Source: JBBQSN01 sp963825505 (lineage in GTDB: Bacteria > Actinomycetota > Actinomycetes > Actinomycetales > CAWJMD01). Taken from it: 64,000 nt of DNA. How positions within the stretch are numbered: the first letter of the stretch is position 1; each line of letters begins with the position of its first letter. Where the stretch lies: positions 1 through 64,000 of the forward strand of contig CAWGTL010000014.1 in the NCBI GenBank assembly GCA_963825505.1, in the 5' to 3' direction. Below, piece after piece: positions 24,455 through 33,207 of the stretch. The position numbers were made by a program, and so were the translations under genes. The notes below the pieces were generated by a model, which was not told the DNA's origin, did not search any database, and saw only the letters and a list, made by a program, of their open reading frames with translations.

Positions 24455-25302
24455 TCCTCGCTCCCCGCCGCGCCGTCGAGCGCGTGGTGCTCACCGTCCT
24501 CGCCCTGGTCGTGCTGGTCTGCTCGGTGTTCCCCGTGTACTGGATGCTCAGCACCTCGCTGCTGCCGAACAACCTGATCCGCAACGTGACGCCGACGTAC
24601 GCGCCGGTCGAGCCGACGCTCGACCACTACCGCACGGTGCTCCAGGGAGACAGCCAGTTCCCGTTCCCCGACGCACTGAGGACCTCCTTGCTCGTCACCG
24701 GCCTCACGGTCGTGGCGGCGCTGGTCATCGCGCTCCTGGCGGCGCTGGCCGTCACCCGCTTCCAGTTCCTCGGCCGACGGACGTTCGTGATGGTCGTGCT
24801 GGTGGTGCAGATGATCCCCGGCGAGGCGATGATCATCTCGCTGTTCCGGATGCTCGACGGCTGGCAGCTGACCAACACGGTCCTCGGCCTGACGGCGGTG
24901 TACGTCGCCACGGTGCTGCCCTTCACGATCTGGACGCTGCGCGGCTTCGTCGCGGGCATACCGGTGGAGCTCGAGGAGGCCGCGATGATCGACGGCTGCA
25001 GCCGGCTGCGGTCGTTCCGCTCGATCACGTTGCCGCTCATCGGCCCCGGCCTGGTGGCCACCGGCGTGTTCGCGATCATCCAGGCGTGGAACGAGTTCGT
25101 GATCGCCCTGGTGCTGATGAACCGTCCGGACCACCTCACCCTCCCGGTCTGGCTGCGCTCCTTCCGCCAGGTCAACAGCGGCACCGACTGGGGCGCGATC
25201 ATGGCCGGCTCGACCCTGATGACGATCCCCGTCATCGTCTTCTTCCTCCTCGTGCAGTCGCGGATGGCCTCCGGCCTGGTGTCCGGGGCAGTGAAGGGCT
25301 GA
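24451..25302 (+). CDS. ABC sugar transporter permease 2 (MalG-like)
   Basis: 283 residues with six hydrophobic segments and the EAA motif PVELEEAAMIDGCSRLRSFR, ending in RMASGLVSGAVKG as MalG-type permeases usually do. The GTG start overlaps the preceding stop by four bases. It forms the membrane channel with permease 1. Only two bases separate its stop from the nagZ start codon, so import and breakdown of the sugar are co-expressed. Confidence 0.92.
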   Translation: MILAPRRAVERVVLTVLALVVLVCSVFPVYWMLSTSLLPNNLIRNVTPTYAPVEPTLDHYRTVLQGDSQFPFPDALRTSLLVTGLTVVAALVIALLAALAVTRFQFLGRRTFVMVVLVVQMIPGEAMIISLFRMLDGWQLTNTVLGLTAVYVATVLPFTIWTLRGFVAGIPVELEEAAMIDGCSRLRSFRSITLPLIGPGLVATGVFAIIQAWNEFVIALVLMNRPDHLTLPVWLRSFRQVNSGTDWGAIMAGSTLMTIPVIVFFLLVQSRMASGLVSGAVKG

Positions 25303-25304
25303 CA

Positions 25305-26773
25305 GTGACCGACTCGACTCCTGGCCGCCTCGCCCACCAGGTGCTGATGGGCGCCTTCGACGGGCCGGTGCTGCCCGACCGCACCCGTCGCGAGCTCGAC
25401 CGCGGCCTCGGCTCGGTGTGCCTGTACGGCGCCAACCTGGTGGGACCGGGCGGCAGCCGGACGCAGGTCGGCCGCCTGACCGCCGAGCTGCACGGCGCCG
25501 CCGGCCCGGTGCTGGTGTGCGTCGACGAGGAGGGCGGGGACGTGACGCGCCTGCACTACGGCGAAGGCAGCCCGCACGCGGGCGCTGCCGTTCTCGGACG
25601 CGTGGACGACCTCGAGCTGACCCGTTCGGCTGCGACGGCTCTCGGCCACGACCTGCGCGACGTCGGGGTCGACCTCGATCTCGCCCCGGTCGTCGACGTC
25701 AACTCCGAGCCGGACAACCCCGTGATCGGCACCCGCAGCTTCGGCGCGGACCCCGACGCTCGCGTCGCGGCACACCACGGCCTGGGTCGAGGGGCTCCAG
25801 GGCGCCGGGGTGGCGGCCTGCGTCAAGCACTTCCCCGGCCACGGCGCGACGGTGGTCGACTCCCACGTCGGGCTGCCCACCGTCGACGTCGACGTCGCGC
25901 GCCTGGCCGCCCGCGACCTGCCGCCGTTCGTCGCCGCCGCCCGCGCCGGCGCCGTGGCGGTGATGACCTCGCACGTGCTGGTCCCCGCGCTCGACCCGAT
26001 GTGGCCGGCGACCCTGAGCGCGCCGGTGCTGGCGATGCTCCGGCGCGAGCTGGGCGACGACGTCCTCGTCGTCACCGACGCGCTGGACATGGCCGGAGCC
26101 AGTGCGGGACGCGGCATCCCGGCCGCCGCGGTGCTCGCGCTGCGGGCGGGGGCGGACCTGCTCTGCCTCGGGCCGGCGCACACCGGCGACGAGACCGACG
26201 ACGTCGTCGCGGCCGTCCTCGCGGCGGTCGTGTCCGGCGAGCTGCCCGCGCAGCGGCTGGAGGAGGCGGCGGCGCGGGTCGAGCAGGCGCAGCGCTGGGT
26301 GGCCGCGGCGCGGTCGGTGCCCTTCGCGGCTCCCGACCTCTCCCACTCCCGGAGCGGCGGCCGAGCGCGCCCTCGAGGTGCACGGGGCGGTCCCCGCCCT
26401 CGCGGCGGCCGAGGTGGTGCGGTTCGACGCCGGCACCAACCCCGCGGTCGGGCAGGTGCCGTGGGGCATCGCACCGCAGGGCGTGCTGCTCGGGCGGGAG
26501 CGGGTGCGCGACGTGCGCGAGGGCGACCCGCTGCCGTCCGGTGACGCACCCGTCGTGGCGCTCGTCCGCGAGGCGCACCGCCACCCGTGGGTGGTGGCCG
26601 GCCTCCGCTCGCTCGCTGCTGACGGCCGCGCGGTCGTGGTGGTGGAAACCGGCTGGCCCGCAGACGATCTCGAGTCGCGGATCGAGGGCGTGACGGCGGT
26701 CGTCCGCACCTGGGGCGGGGGTGCGGCGTCGGCCCGTGCTGTCGACGACCTGCTCCAGAGGGCGGCGCGGTGA
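25305..26773 (+). pseudogene. nagZ: Glycoside hydrolase family 3 beta-N-acetylhexosaminidase, NagZ-like (two frame breaks)
   Basis: The N-terminus (TPGRLAHQVLMGAFDGPVLP; CVDEEGGDVTRL; DLDLAPVVDVNSEPDNPVIG) and the middle (CVKHFPGHGATVVDSH, carrying the NagZ Asp-His acid/base loop; VVTDALDM with the nucleophile Asp) are clear GH3 NagZ features. The C-terminal part shows HPWVVAGLRSLAADGRAVVV. The reading frame changes near 25784 and again near 26340. Rejoined it is about 489 residues, normal for the family. No signal peptide is seen, so it should act in the cytoplasm, freeing GlcNAc from imported cell-wall sugars. Start GTG 25305. Two independent breaks in so well conserved a gene suggest sequence error. 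Confidence 0.82.
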
Positions 26774-27741
26774 CACCGCGGGTGGTGCTCGGCGTCGACG
26801 TGGGGGGGTCCAAGGTGCTCGCCCTCGCGGTCGACCATCAGCTGCGCGTCCTGGGTCGCCAGCGGGTCGGCACCCGACCTGGTGCGGCCGGGATCCGCAC
26901 CAGCGTGGGCGAGGCCGTCGACGGCGCGCTGGCCGCTGCCGGGCTGGCGCTGCACGACGTCGTGGGGACCGGCGTCGGCGTCCCGGGCGTCGTGGCGCCC
27001 GGGACCGGAGAGGTCTCGCACGCGGTCAACCTCGGTCTCGGACGCGAGACCGTCGACCTGGCAGGGCTCCTCGCCGACGTCGCCCCTGGACCGGTGGTGG
27101 TCGAGAACGACGTCAACGCCGCCGCCGTCGGCGTGCACGCGTCCGACCCGGGCGCCGGCGACGTGGCGCTGCTCAGCATCGGCACCGGTCTGGCGGCGGG
27201 CCTGGTCGTCGACGGCGCGCTGCACCGGGGGAGCACCGGCGTGGCCGGTGAGATCGGGCACCTGCGGGTCGACCCGCAGGGACCGCTCTGCGGGTGCGGC
27301 CAGCGCGGCTGCCTGGAGGCCGTCTCGTCCGGCCAGGCACTGGCCCGGGAGTGGCCGGTGCCGTCGGGCACGTCGGTCGCCCACGCGGTCTGGAGCGCCG
27401 CCGACGGCGGGTCGCGCCGGGCGCAGTCGCTGCGGAACCGGTTCGTCGGTGGTCTCGCCGCCGCCGTGCGCACGCTCGTGCTGAGCTGGGACGTTCCTCG
27501 CGTGGTGCTCGCCGGCGGCGTCGCCGACCTCGGCGAACCGCTGGCCGAGGCGGTGCGGCGGCGGCTCGCCGACGAGGCGCTCGACGCCGACCTGCTGCAG
27601 GCCCTGCACCTGCCCGCCCGGGTGTCGGTGCTCCCGGGGTCGCTGCGTGACGTCGGTGCGCTCGGCGCGGCCCGGTCCGCCATCACCTCCGCCGGGCGGG
27701 GCGCCACCGTGCTCCGCCTCGCCGCCGGCGCCGGCGAGTAG
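26770..27741 (+). CDS. ROK-family sugar kinase, probable N-acetylglucosamine kinase
   Basis: 323 residues. The phosphate-binding GVDVGGSKVLAL opens the protein; VENDVNAAAVG, STGVAGEIGHLRVD and the zinc site CGCGQRGCLEA complete the ROK pattern. Unlike the repressor upstream it has no DNA-binding domain. The start overlaps the nagZ stop (GTGA). Given nagZ before it and nagB 9 bases after it, it most likely phosphorylates GlcNAc to GlcNAc-6-phosphate; a glucokinase role cannot be excluded. Confidence 0.85.
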   Translation: MTPRVVLGVDVGGSKVLALAVDHQLRVLGRQRVGTRPGAAGIRTSVGEAVDGALAAAGLALHDVVGTGVGVPGVVAPGTGEVSHAVNLGLGRETVDLAGLLADVAPGPVVVENDVNAAAVGVHASDPGAGDVALLSIGTGLAAGLVVDGALHRGSTGVAGEIGHLRVDPQGPLCGCGQRGCLEAVSSGQALAREWPVPSGTSVAHAVWSAADGGSRRAQSLRNRFVGGLAAAVRTLVLSWDVPRVVLAGGVADLGEPLAEAVRRRLADEALDADLLQALHLPARVSVLPGSLRDVGALGAARSAITSAGRGATVLRLAAGAGE

Positions 27742-27750
27742 GGACGCGCG

Positions 27751-28554
27751 ATGGAGGTCCTCGTCCTACCGGACGCCGCCGCCGTGGCCCGGACAGCGGC
27801 CGACGTCGTGCAGGACCTGGTCGCGCGCAAGCCGGCGGCAGTCCTCGGCCTGGCGACCGGATCGAGCGTGCTGCCCCTCTACGAGGAGCTCGGCGCACGG
27901 GTCGCCGCCGGCACGTTCTCGCTGCGCGAGGCAGGTGGGTTCCTGCTCGACGAGTACGTGGGGCTGCCCGCCGGCCACCCGCAGGCGTACCGGCAGGTGA
28001 TCGCCACCGAGCTGCTCAGCCGCGTCGACCTCGATCCCGGGTCGGTGCACGGACCGGAGGCCGAGCTGGACGACGTCGACGCCGCCTGCGCCGCCTACGA
28101 GCGGGCGATCCGCGACGCCGGCGGCATCGACCTCCAGCTGCTCGGCATCGGCTCCGACGGGCACCTCGCGTTCAACGAGCCCGGCTCCTCGCTCTCGTCG
28201 CGCACCCGGATCAAGACCCTCACCGAGCGCACCCGCGGCGACAACGCCCGGTTCTTCGACGACGCGCAGCAGGTGCCTCGGCACGTCCTCACCCAGGGGC
28301 TCGGCACGATCCTGGAGGCGCGTCACCTGCTGCTGCTCGCGACCGGCGAGCGCAAGGCGGAGGCGGTGGCGGCCATGGTCGAGGGACCGCTCGCGGCGCG
28401 GTGCCCGGCGTCGGTGCTGCAGCTGCACCGCTACGCCACCGTCCTGGTCGACCCGGCGGCGGCGTCGGGGCTCGAGCTGGTCGACTACTACCGCGAGGTC
28501 GCGGCCGGCAAGCCCTCCTGGCAACGCTCCGGACCACCCCCGCCGCTCTGCTAG
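27751..28554 (+). CDS. nagB: Glucosamine-6-phosphate deaminase
   Basis: 267 residues, the usual size. The family motifs LGLATGSSVLPLYEEL, GGFLLDEYVGLP (catalytic Asp region) and LGIGSDGHLAFNEPGSSLSS are intact. It converts glucosamine-6-phosphate into fructose-6-phosphate and ammonia in the cytoplasm. It closes the amino-sugar cluster. The preceding step, deacetylation of GlcNAc-6-phosphate by NagA, has no gene in this window and must be supplied from elsewhere. Confidence 0.94.
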   Translation: MEVLVLPDAAAVARTAADVVQDLVARKPAAVLGLATGSSVLPLYEELGARVAAGTFSLREAGGFLLDEYVGLPAGHPQAYRQVIATELLSRVDLDPGSVHGPEAELDDVDAACAAYERAIRDAGGIDLQLLGIGSDGHLAFNEPGSSLSSRTRIKTLTERTRGDNARFFDDAQQVPRHVLTQGLGTILEARHLLLLATGERKAEAVAAMVEGPLAARCPASVLQLHRYATVLVDPAAASGLELVDYYREVAAGKPSWQRSGPPPPLC

Positions 28555-28609
28555 TTTCGCTGCGTCCGAGGGGAGCGGCCCGGTCGACGGGCTGCCAGGG
28601 GAGGGGTCG

Positions 28610-29233
28610 ATGGCTCAGCTGAGGACCAACGGTCGTCGGGTGCTCGAGGCGCACCTGCAGAACGACGCGGTCAGGGCCGTGAGCGGCTCGATGGTGGCCT
28701 ACGAGGGCCAGGTGCAGTTCAAGAGCGCCGGTTTCGGCGGCGGCGACGGGCTGATGGCAGGCATCAAGCGCAAGGCGACGGGTGAGTCGCTGACGCTGAT
28801 GGAGTGCCAGGGCAGCGGCGTCGTGTACTTCGCGCTCGACGCCCAGGACATCACGCTCGTCGACCTCAACAACGACACGCTGCAGGTCGAGTCGCGCCAG
28901 CTGCTGGCGATGGCGGGCAACCTGCGCACCGACATCAAGTTCGCCGGCGTCCGCGGCGCCACCACCGGTCAGGGCCTGTTCACCACCACGGTGAGCGGCA
29001 TGGGCCAGGTGGCGATCCTGTCGGCCGGCGGCCCGCTCATCGGGCTCGAGGTCAACGGGCAGAACCCGCTCGTGGTCGACCCGGACGCGTTCGTCGCGGC
29101 CCGTGGTCAGCTCAACCAGTCGTTCATCACCGACGTCTCGTGGGCCAACGTCATCGGCGAGGGGAGCGGCGAGCCGTTCTCCCTGCGCTGGGACGGACAG
29201 GGCGTCGTCTACATCCAGCCGGCCGAGCGCTGA
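28610..29233 (+). CDS. AIM24-family protein 1
   Basis: 207 residues of beta-rich sequence. GSMVAYEGQVQFKSAGFGGG, VYFALDAQDITLVDLNNDTL, GQGLFTTTVSGMGQVAILS and ENPLVVDPDAF-like GQNPLVVDPDAFVA are the hallmarks of the AIM24 (TraT/TerD-neighbour) family. The molecular role of bacterial AIM24 proteins is not established; the yeast relative affects mitochondrial inner-membrane organisation. First of three tandem paralogues, the gene begins at an ATG behind AGGGGAGGGG. Confidence 0.85.
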   Translation: MAQLRTNGRRVLEAHLQNDAVRAVSGSMVAYEGQVQFKSAGFGGGDGLMAGIKRKATGESLTLMECQGSGVVYFALDAQDITLVDLNNDTLQVESRQLLAMAGNLRTDIKFAGVRGATTGQGLFTTTVSGMGQVAILSAGGPLIGLEVNGQNPLVVDPDAFVAARGQLNQSFITDVSWANVIGEGSGEPFSLRWDGQGVVYIQPAER

Positions 29234-29243
29234 GGGGGACGCG

Positions 29244-29930
29244 GTGTTCGAGAAGGTCAACAGCAAGGTCGTCAAGGTCAACCTCGCGCAGAGCGGGAAC
29301 GTCCTGGCCCGCAAGGGCGCGATGCTGTTCTACAGCGGCGACGTGAGCTTCGTGCCGGCCAACGCGGGCGGGATGGCCGCAGGCGGCGGGATGCCGTCGA
29401 TGGGCGGAATCGCCGGGATGGCGGGCCGCGCGATGGCGGGCGAGAACGTCGTGATGATGGCGGCACAGGGCCAGGGCGAGGTGCACTACGGCCGCGCCGG
29501 TCTGCACGTCACCATCGTCCAGCTCACCGGCAACACGCTCGTGGTGGAGGCGAGCCGGCTGCTCGCGCACACGGCGAACCTGCAGTCGTCGGTGGTGTCG
29601 CTGTCCTCCGGCGGCTCCGGCGGCGGCGGGCTGCGGGGGATGATCCGCGGCGCCGTCACCGGCCAGGGCATGTTCACCACCCAGCTGTCCGGCATGGGCT
29701 CCGCCGTGCTGCTCAGCCACGGCGGCACCATCGAGCTCCCGGTGCGCCCGGGCGGCGGCACGGTCGTCGACCCGCAGGCGTACGTCGGGCACACCGGCAA
29801 CGTCCGGGTCGACATGTCCGCCAACGTCGGGTGGCGCGACGCCGTCGGACGCGGTGCGGGAGAAGCCATCCAGCTCAAGCTCGACGGCGACGGCGTCGTC
29901 TACGTGCAGGCATCGGAGCAGAAGCTATGA
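29244..29930 (+). CDS. AIM24-family protein 2
   Basis: 228 residues from GTG 29244. It shares the AIM24 pattern (VLARKGAMLFYSGDVSFVPA; LTGNTLVVEASRLLAHTANL; GQGMFTTQLSGMGSAVLLS; GGTVVDPQAYVGH). It carries a Gly/Met-rich insert at residues about 40-68 (GGMAAGGGMPSMGGIAGMAG) that the first paralogue lacks. Starts 10 bases after paralogue 1, and its stop overlaps the ATG of paralogue 3. The three are one transcription unit and may form a hetero-oligomer. Confidence 0.85.
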   Translation: MFEKVNSKVVKVNLAQSGNVLARKGAMLFYSGDVSFVPANAGGMAAGGGMPSMGGIAGMAGRAMAGENVVMMAAQGQGEVHYGRAGLHVTIVQLTGNTLVVEASRLLAHTANLQSSVVSLSSGGSGGGGLRGMIRGAVTGQGMFTTQLSGMGSAVLLSHGGTIELPVRPGGGTVVDPQAYVGHTGNVRVDMSANVGWRDAVGRGAGEAIQLKLDGDGVVYVQASEQKL

Positions 29931-30694
29931 CGACGATCCACACCGCCCAGTCGCTGCCGGACAACGACAACGTCCCGGACAACCCGTACTCGTGGTCGCT
30001 GGAGATGAACCCGGGACGCCCGTGGTTCATGTCCAAGGGAGCGATGATCGCGTTCTACGGCCAGGTGCAGTTCCAGGCCGTCCGGGCCCGGGGCCTGTCC
30101 GGCGCGATGATGCACATGGTGGCCAGCCAGTTCTCCTCGCCGCTGTATGCCCAGGACTGGGTGGTGGCCGAGGGTCACGGCAAGCTCGTCATCGGCGACC
30201 GCGGCTTCGAGATCAACTCCTACGACCTCGAGGCCGGCAACCTGACGATCAAGGCCTCGAACCTGCTGGCCTTCGACAGCGGCCTCACGCTCAACCAGTC
30301 GATCGTCCCCGGCTTCGTCACGCTGGTCGGTACCGGACGCTTCCTCGCCTCCTCGTCCGGCGCGGTGATGTTCGCCGAGCCGCCGCTGCGGGTCGACCCC
30401 GAGGCGCTGCTCGGCTGGGCCGACTGCCCGAGCCCGAGCCACCACTACGACGCGGGCTGGATGCAGGGTTTCCTCGGCGGCGCGATGGCGATGTTCGGTG
30501 CCTCGTCGGGCGAGGAGCGGCAGTTCGACTTCACCGGTGAGGGGACGATCCTGATCCAGTCGAGCGAGGCCGTGCGCAACGACCGCGACATCGTGACGAC
30601 CATCGAGGGCCAGCTCGGCCTGGTGGGACCCGGTGGGCTGCAGCGCATCCAGACCTCGATCCAGCAGCGGCTGCAGCAGCAGAGCCAGTACTAG
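29927..30694 (+). CDS. AIM24-family protein 3
   Basis: 255 residues, the longest of the trio. The core has PWFMSKGAMIAFYGQVQFQA, INSYDLEAGNLTIKASNLLA and LVGTGRFLASSSGAVMF; the tail is Gln-rich (RIQTSIQQRLQQQSQY). The ATG overlaps the stop of paralogue 2. Its stop codon overlaps that of the convergent fur gene (shared CTAG). Function unknown; the coupled arrangement implies the three products are needed together. Confidence 0.85.
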   Translation: MTTIHTAQSLPDNDNVPDNPYSWSLEMNPGRPWFMSKGAMIAFYGQVQFQAVRARGLSGAMMHMVASQFSSPLYAQDWVVAEGHGKLVIGDRGFEINSYDLEAGNLTIKASNLLAFDSGLTLNQSIVPGFVTLVGTGRFLASSSGAVMFAEPPLRVDPEALLGWADCPSPSHHYDAGWMQGFLGGAMAMFGASSGEERQFDFTGEGTILIQSSEAVRNDRDIVTTIEGQLGLVGPGGLQRIQTSIQQRLQQQSQY

Positions 30695-31131
30695 ACCGCC
30701 TGGCGGCAGGTGGCGCACAGGCCGGTGAGGGCCACGTGGTCGGCCTCGAGAACGAAGCCGGTGCGTTCCTCGACCTGGCGGGTCGCGTCGTCGAGCAGGC
30801 CCGCCGGCAGGTCGACCACCGTCCCGCAGCCGCGGCAGCGTGCGTGCAGGTGCGGCGCGCCGTCGGCCAGGTGGTAGGCGGTGGTGCCGTGCGAGGAGTG
30901 CACGTGGGTCACGACGCCGAGCTCGGCGAGGGTGTCGAGCGTCCGGTAGACCGTCGCCCGGTGCACCGGGTCGGGGCCGGACGCCACGGCGTTCGCGACG
31001 GCGTCGGCGCTCGGGTGCCCCTCGAGCGCGGCGAGCGCCTCGATCACCGCCAGCCGGGGACGGGTGACCCGCTGCCCGCGCCCGCGCAGCAGCCGGGCCG
31101 CCGCCTGCGCCGCTCCCGTAGCCGTGCTCAC
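30691..31131 (-). CDS. Fur-family metalloregulator
   Basis: 146 residues. The winged-helix part (GQRVTRPRLAVIEALAALEG; HRATVYRTLDTLAELGVVTH) and the metal-binding part (HLHARCRGCG and GLCATCRQ, two CxxC pairs) match the Fur/Zur/PerR family. The structural zinc pairs are complete; Zur versus Fur versus PerR cannot be settled by eye. The GTG start overlaps the yibE/F stop (GTGA), so the two are co-transcribed, unusual for a Fur gene and suggestive of shared metal-related control. Confidence 0.88.
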   Translation of the reverse strand: MSTATGAAQAAARLLRGRGQRVTRPRLAVIEALAALEGHPSADAVANAVASGPDPVHRATVYRTLDTLAELGVVTHVHSSHGTTAYHLADGAPHLHARCRGCGTVVDLPAGLLDDATRQVEERTGFVLEADHVALTGLCATCRQAV

Positions 31132-32384
31132 GGCTCCAGGGTGGCACGCGCGGCGGTCCGCCGCGGGCGGGCGCCGAGCACCAGCAGGGCCGCCAGCGCC
31201 GTGGTGAGCGGGATCGCGGCCACCAGGCCGATCGAGCCGACCAGCGTGCGCACCACCTCCTCGGCGATCTCGGCGCTGGTGATGGTCTGGCCGACGGGCC
31301 GGTCGTACACGGAGATGAGCAGCAGGGTGGGGAGCGCGGCGCCCGCGTAGGCGAAGGCGATCGTGTAGACGGTGGAGGCCAGGTGGTCGCGCCCGATCCG
31401 CATGCCCGAGGTGAACAGCTCACGGAACCGCATCTGCGGCGCCATCTGCCGCAGCTCCCAGACCGCGGACGCCTGGGTGATCGTCACGTCGTTGAGCACT
31501 CCGAGCCCTGCGAGGATGACGCCGCAGAGGATGAGGCCGGACAGGTCGGGCAGACCGGTGACCTGGCGCAGCTCGAACCCCAGCTCCGAGCCCGAGCCGT
31601 CGAGGTGGCTGGCCGCCGTCGCCCACGTGGCGATCGTGGCCGTGATGCCGAGCCCGGCCACCGTCCCGATCAGCGCCGCGGTGGTCTTCGCCGTGAAACC
31701 GTGTGCGGCGTAGAGGATCACGGTCATGATCGCGACCGAGCCGAGCAGCGCGACGAGCACCGGGTTGGTGCCCTGCGACAGCGCCGGGAGCATGAACAGG
31801 AACACGGTGGCGTAGCCCACACCGAGGCCGAGGACGGCTGCGACGCCGCGCAACCGGCCGACAGCCACCACCAGCACCGCGAACACGACGGCCAGCGCGC
31901 CGAGCGGCAGCCGGCGGTCGTACTCGACCCAGACCCACACCGGCGCACCGGCCTCGGTGCCCTCGTCGTAGGCGGCCAGCAGCACCGCGTCGCCGGCGTC
32001 CATGCCCGCGTCGAAGGCGATGATCGGGACCTGCACCTCGACCGTGGACCCGGCGGCGCCGCCGGGGGCGTCGTCCGCGAGCTCGACCCGGGCCGAGGCG
32101 CACGCCGCCTCCACCGGGATGCTGCCGTCGGGGAGTCGGTCCTCGGAGAGCCCGGGGCAGAAGCCGGACTCGGCGTCGACGACGGTGCCGCGCACGACCT
32201 CGACGCCGTCGAAGGCCACCTGCGACTGGGCCGTGCGCTGCACCCCACCGTGCGGCCAGACCGCGACCATCCCGGCGACCGTGCCGGCCAGGACGAGTGC
32301 CACCACGACGCCGAGCGCCCGGTGCGCGCGGGTCGACAAGGTGGTGGCCGGGCCGGCGTCGCCGTGCCGGTGCGAGTGCGCCAT
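31128..32384 (-). CDS. YibE/F-like multi-pass membrane protein
   Basis: 418 residues from ATG 32384. The N-terminus is His-rich (MAHSHRHGDAG) and followed by one helix, an extracytoplasmic domain (residues about 55-165), then seven or more helices with GVGYATVFLFMLPALSQGTN and GLGVLNDVTITQASAVWELR, typical of the YibE/YibF family. The family role is not established. Coupling with a Fur-family gene and the His-rich cytoplasmic end invites a metal-related role, but that is inference. Confidence 0.85.
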   Translation of the reverse strand: MAHSHRHGDAGPATTLSTRAHRALGVVVALVLAGTVAGMVAVWPHGGVQRTAQSQVAFDGVEVVRGTVVDAESGFCPGLSEDRLPDGSIPVEAACASARVELADDAPGGAAGSTVEVQVPIIAFDAGMDAGDAVLLAAYDEGTEAGAPVWVWVEYDRRLPLGALAVVFAVLVVAVGRLRGVAAVLGLGVGYATVFLFMLPALSQGTNPVLVALLGSVAIMTVILYAAHGFTAKTTAALIGTVAGLGITATIATWATAASHLDGSGSELGFELRQVTGLPDLSGLILCGVILAGLGVLNDVTITQASAVWELRQMAPQMRFRELFTSGMRIGRDHLASTVYTIAFAYAGAALPTLLLISVYDRPVGQTITSAEIAEEVVRTLVGSIGLVAAIPLTTALAALLVLGARPRRTAARATLEP

Positions 32385-32416
32385 CGGTGAACGGGGTGCG
32401 TGTGCCGAACGGGCCG

Positions 32417-32692
32417 TCAGCGGGAGACGGCGTCCTTGAGCCGGCTCCCGGCTGTCACCTTGACGCCGTAGCCGGCGGGGATCTCGAGGGTGGCGCCGGT
32501 CTGCGGGTTGCGACCGGTGCGCGCGGCCCGCTCGACCCGCTCGACGCTCAGCAGCCCGGGGAGCTGGACCTTCTCGCCACGACCGACGGCCTCGACCAGC
32601 ACCTGGTCGAGCTCGGTGAGGACGCGGTCCACCTGTGCCGCGGACAGACCCGCGCGCTGGGCGATGGACGAGACGACTTCCTTGCGGTTCAC
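32417..32692 (-). CDS. HU-like histone-like DNA-binding protein
   Basis: 91 residues. MNRKEVVSSIAQRAGLSAAQ and the beta-arm GRNPQTGATLEIPAGYGVKV fit HU; the arm tip carries the usual RNP(Q/E)TG. It lacks the long Lys/Ala-rich tail of the major actinobacterial HupB, so it is the short HupA-like form. It bends DNA non-specifically in the nucleoid. The gene stands alone, 32 bases upstream of yibE/F in the same direction. Confidence 0.9.
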   Translation of the reverse strand: MNRKEVVSSIAQRAGLSAAQVDRVLTELDQVLVEAVGRGEKVQLPGLLSVERVERAARTGRNPQTGATLEIPAGYGVKVTAGSRLKDAVSR

Positions 32693-32788
32693 GGGGCCTC
32701 CAGGTGGGGCGGTCGGTGCGTCGGCCGCGCGCCCACCCTAACCGCGCCCCGACGCCGTCGACGGCAAGCCTGCCCGGGACGCACGAAA

Positions 32789-32812
32789 GGCCCCGACCTT
32801 GTGGTCGGGGCC
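32789..32812 (-). terminator. Intrinsic terminator of the cold-shock gene
   Basis: GGCCCCGACC pairs with GGTCGGGGCC around a 4-base loop. In the minus direction the stem is followed by TTTCGT, a short T-run, about 50 bases after the csp stop codon. Confidence 0.8.
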
Positions 32813-32859
32813 CCTCGCGAGGCTGGTGGTCCGGTCCTGGGACCGGGGTGACGAGCCGA

Positions 32860-33063
32860 TCAGACGGGGCGGACAGCCTCCGCCTGCGGGCCCTTCGGGC
32901 CCTGGGTGATCTCGAACTCCACGCGCTGGTTCTCGTCCAGGCTGCGGTAGCCGTCAGCCTGGATGGCCGAGAAGTGCACGAAGACGTCGGCGCCGCCGCC
33001 GTCCTGCGCGATGAAGCCGAAACCCTTGTCGGCGTTGAACCACTTGACAGTGCCCTGAGCCAT
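32860..33063 (-). CDS. Cold-shock protein (CspA family)
   Basis: 67 residues. MAQGTVKWFNADKGFGFIAQ and VFVHFSAIQADGYRSL carry both RNA-binding motifs (KGFGFI and VFVHF). It binds single-stranded nucleic acid and melts mRNA structure. AAGGAGAT precedes the ATG at 33063. A transcribed leader of more than 100 bases seems likely, as it contains a strong hairpin at 33176-33207, consistent with post-transcriptional control as in other csp genes. Confidence 0.95.
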   Translation of the reverse strand: MAQGTVKWFNADKGFGFIAQDGGGADVFVHFSAIQADGYRSLDENQRVEFEITQGPKGPQAEAVRPV

Positions 33064-33175
33064 GCTGGCAAATCTCCTTGTGTCGGGCGGTGTTTCAGGT
33101 CCGGCACCTCGCCGCACCCCAGGCTGCTGCACCCCGTCGCCGTCCACATCCGGGCCATGAGGCTCGAACACGAAA

Positions 33176-33207
33176 AACGCCCGTCGGAATCACACTCCGC
33201 GGGCGTT
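33176..33207 (-). promoter_or_regulatory. Hairpin with T-run in the csp leader
   Basis: In the minus direction AACGCCCG-CGGA pairs with TCCG-CGGGCGTT (one bulge) and the stem is followed by TTT and CG, like an intrinsic terminator. It is 113 bases upstream of the csp start, and no gene upstream on this strand needs terminating, so attenuation or a structural switch in the cold-shock leader is likely. Confidence 0.6.
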
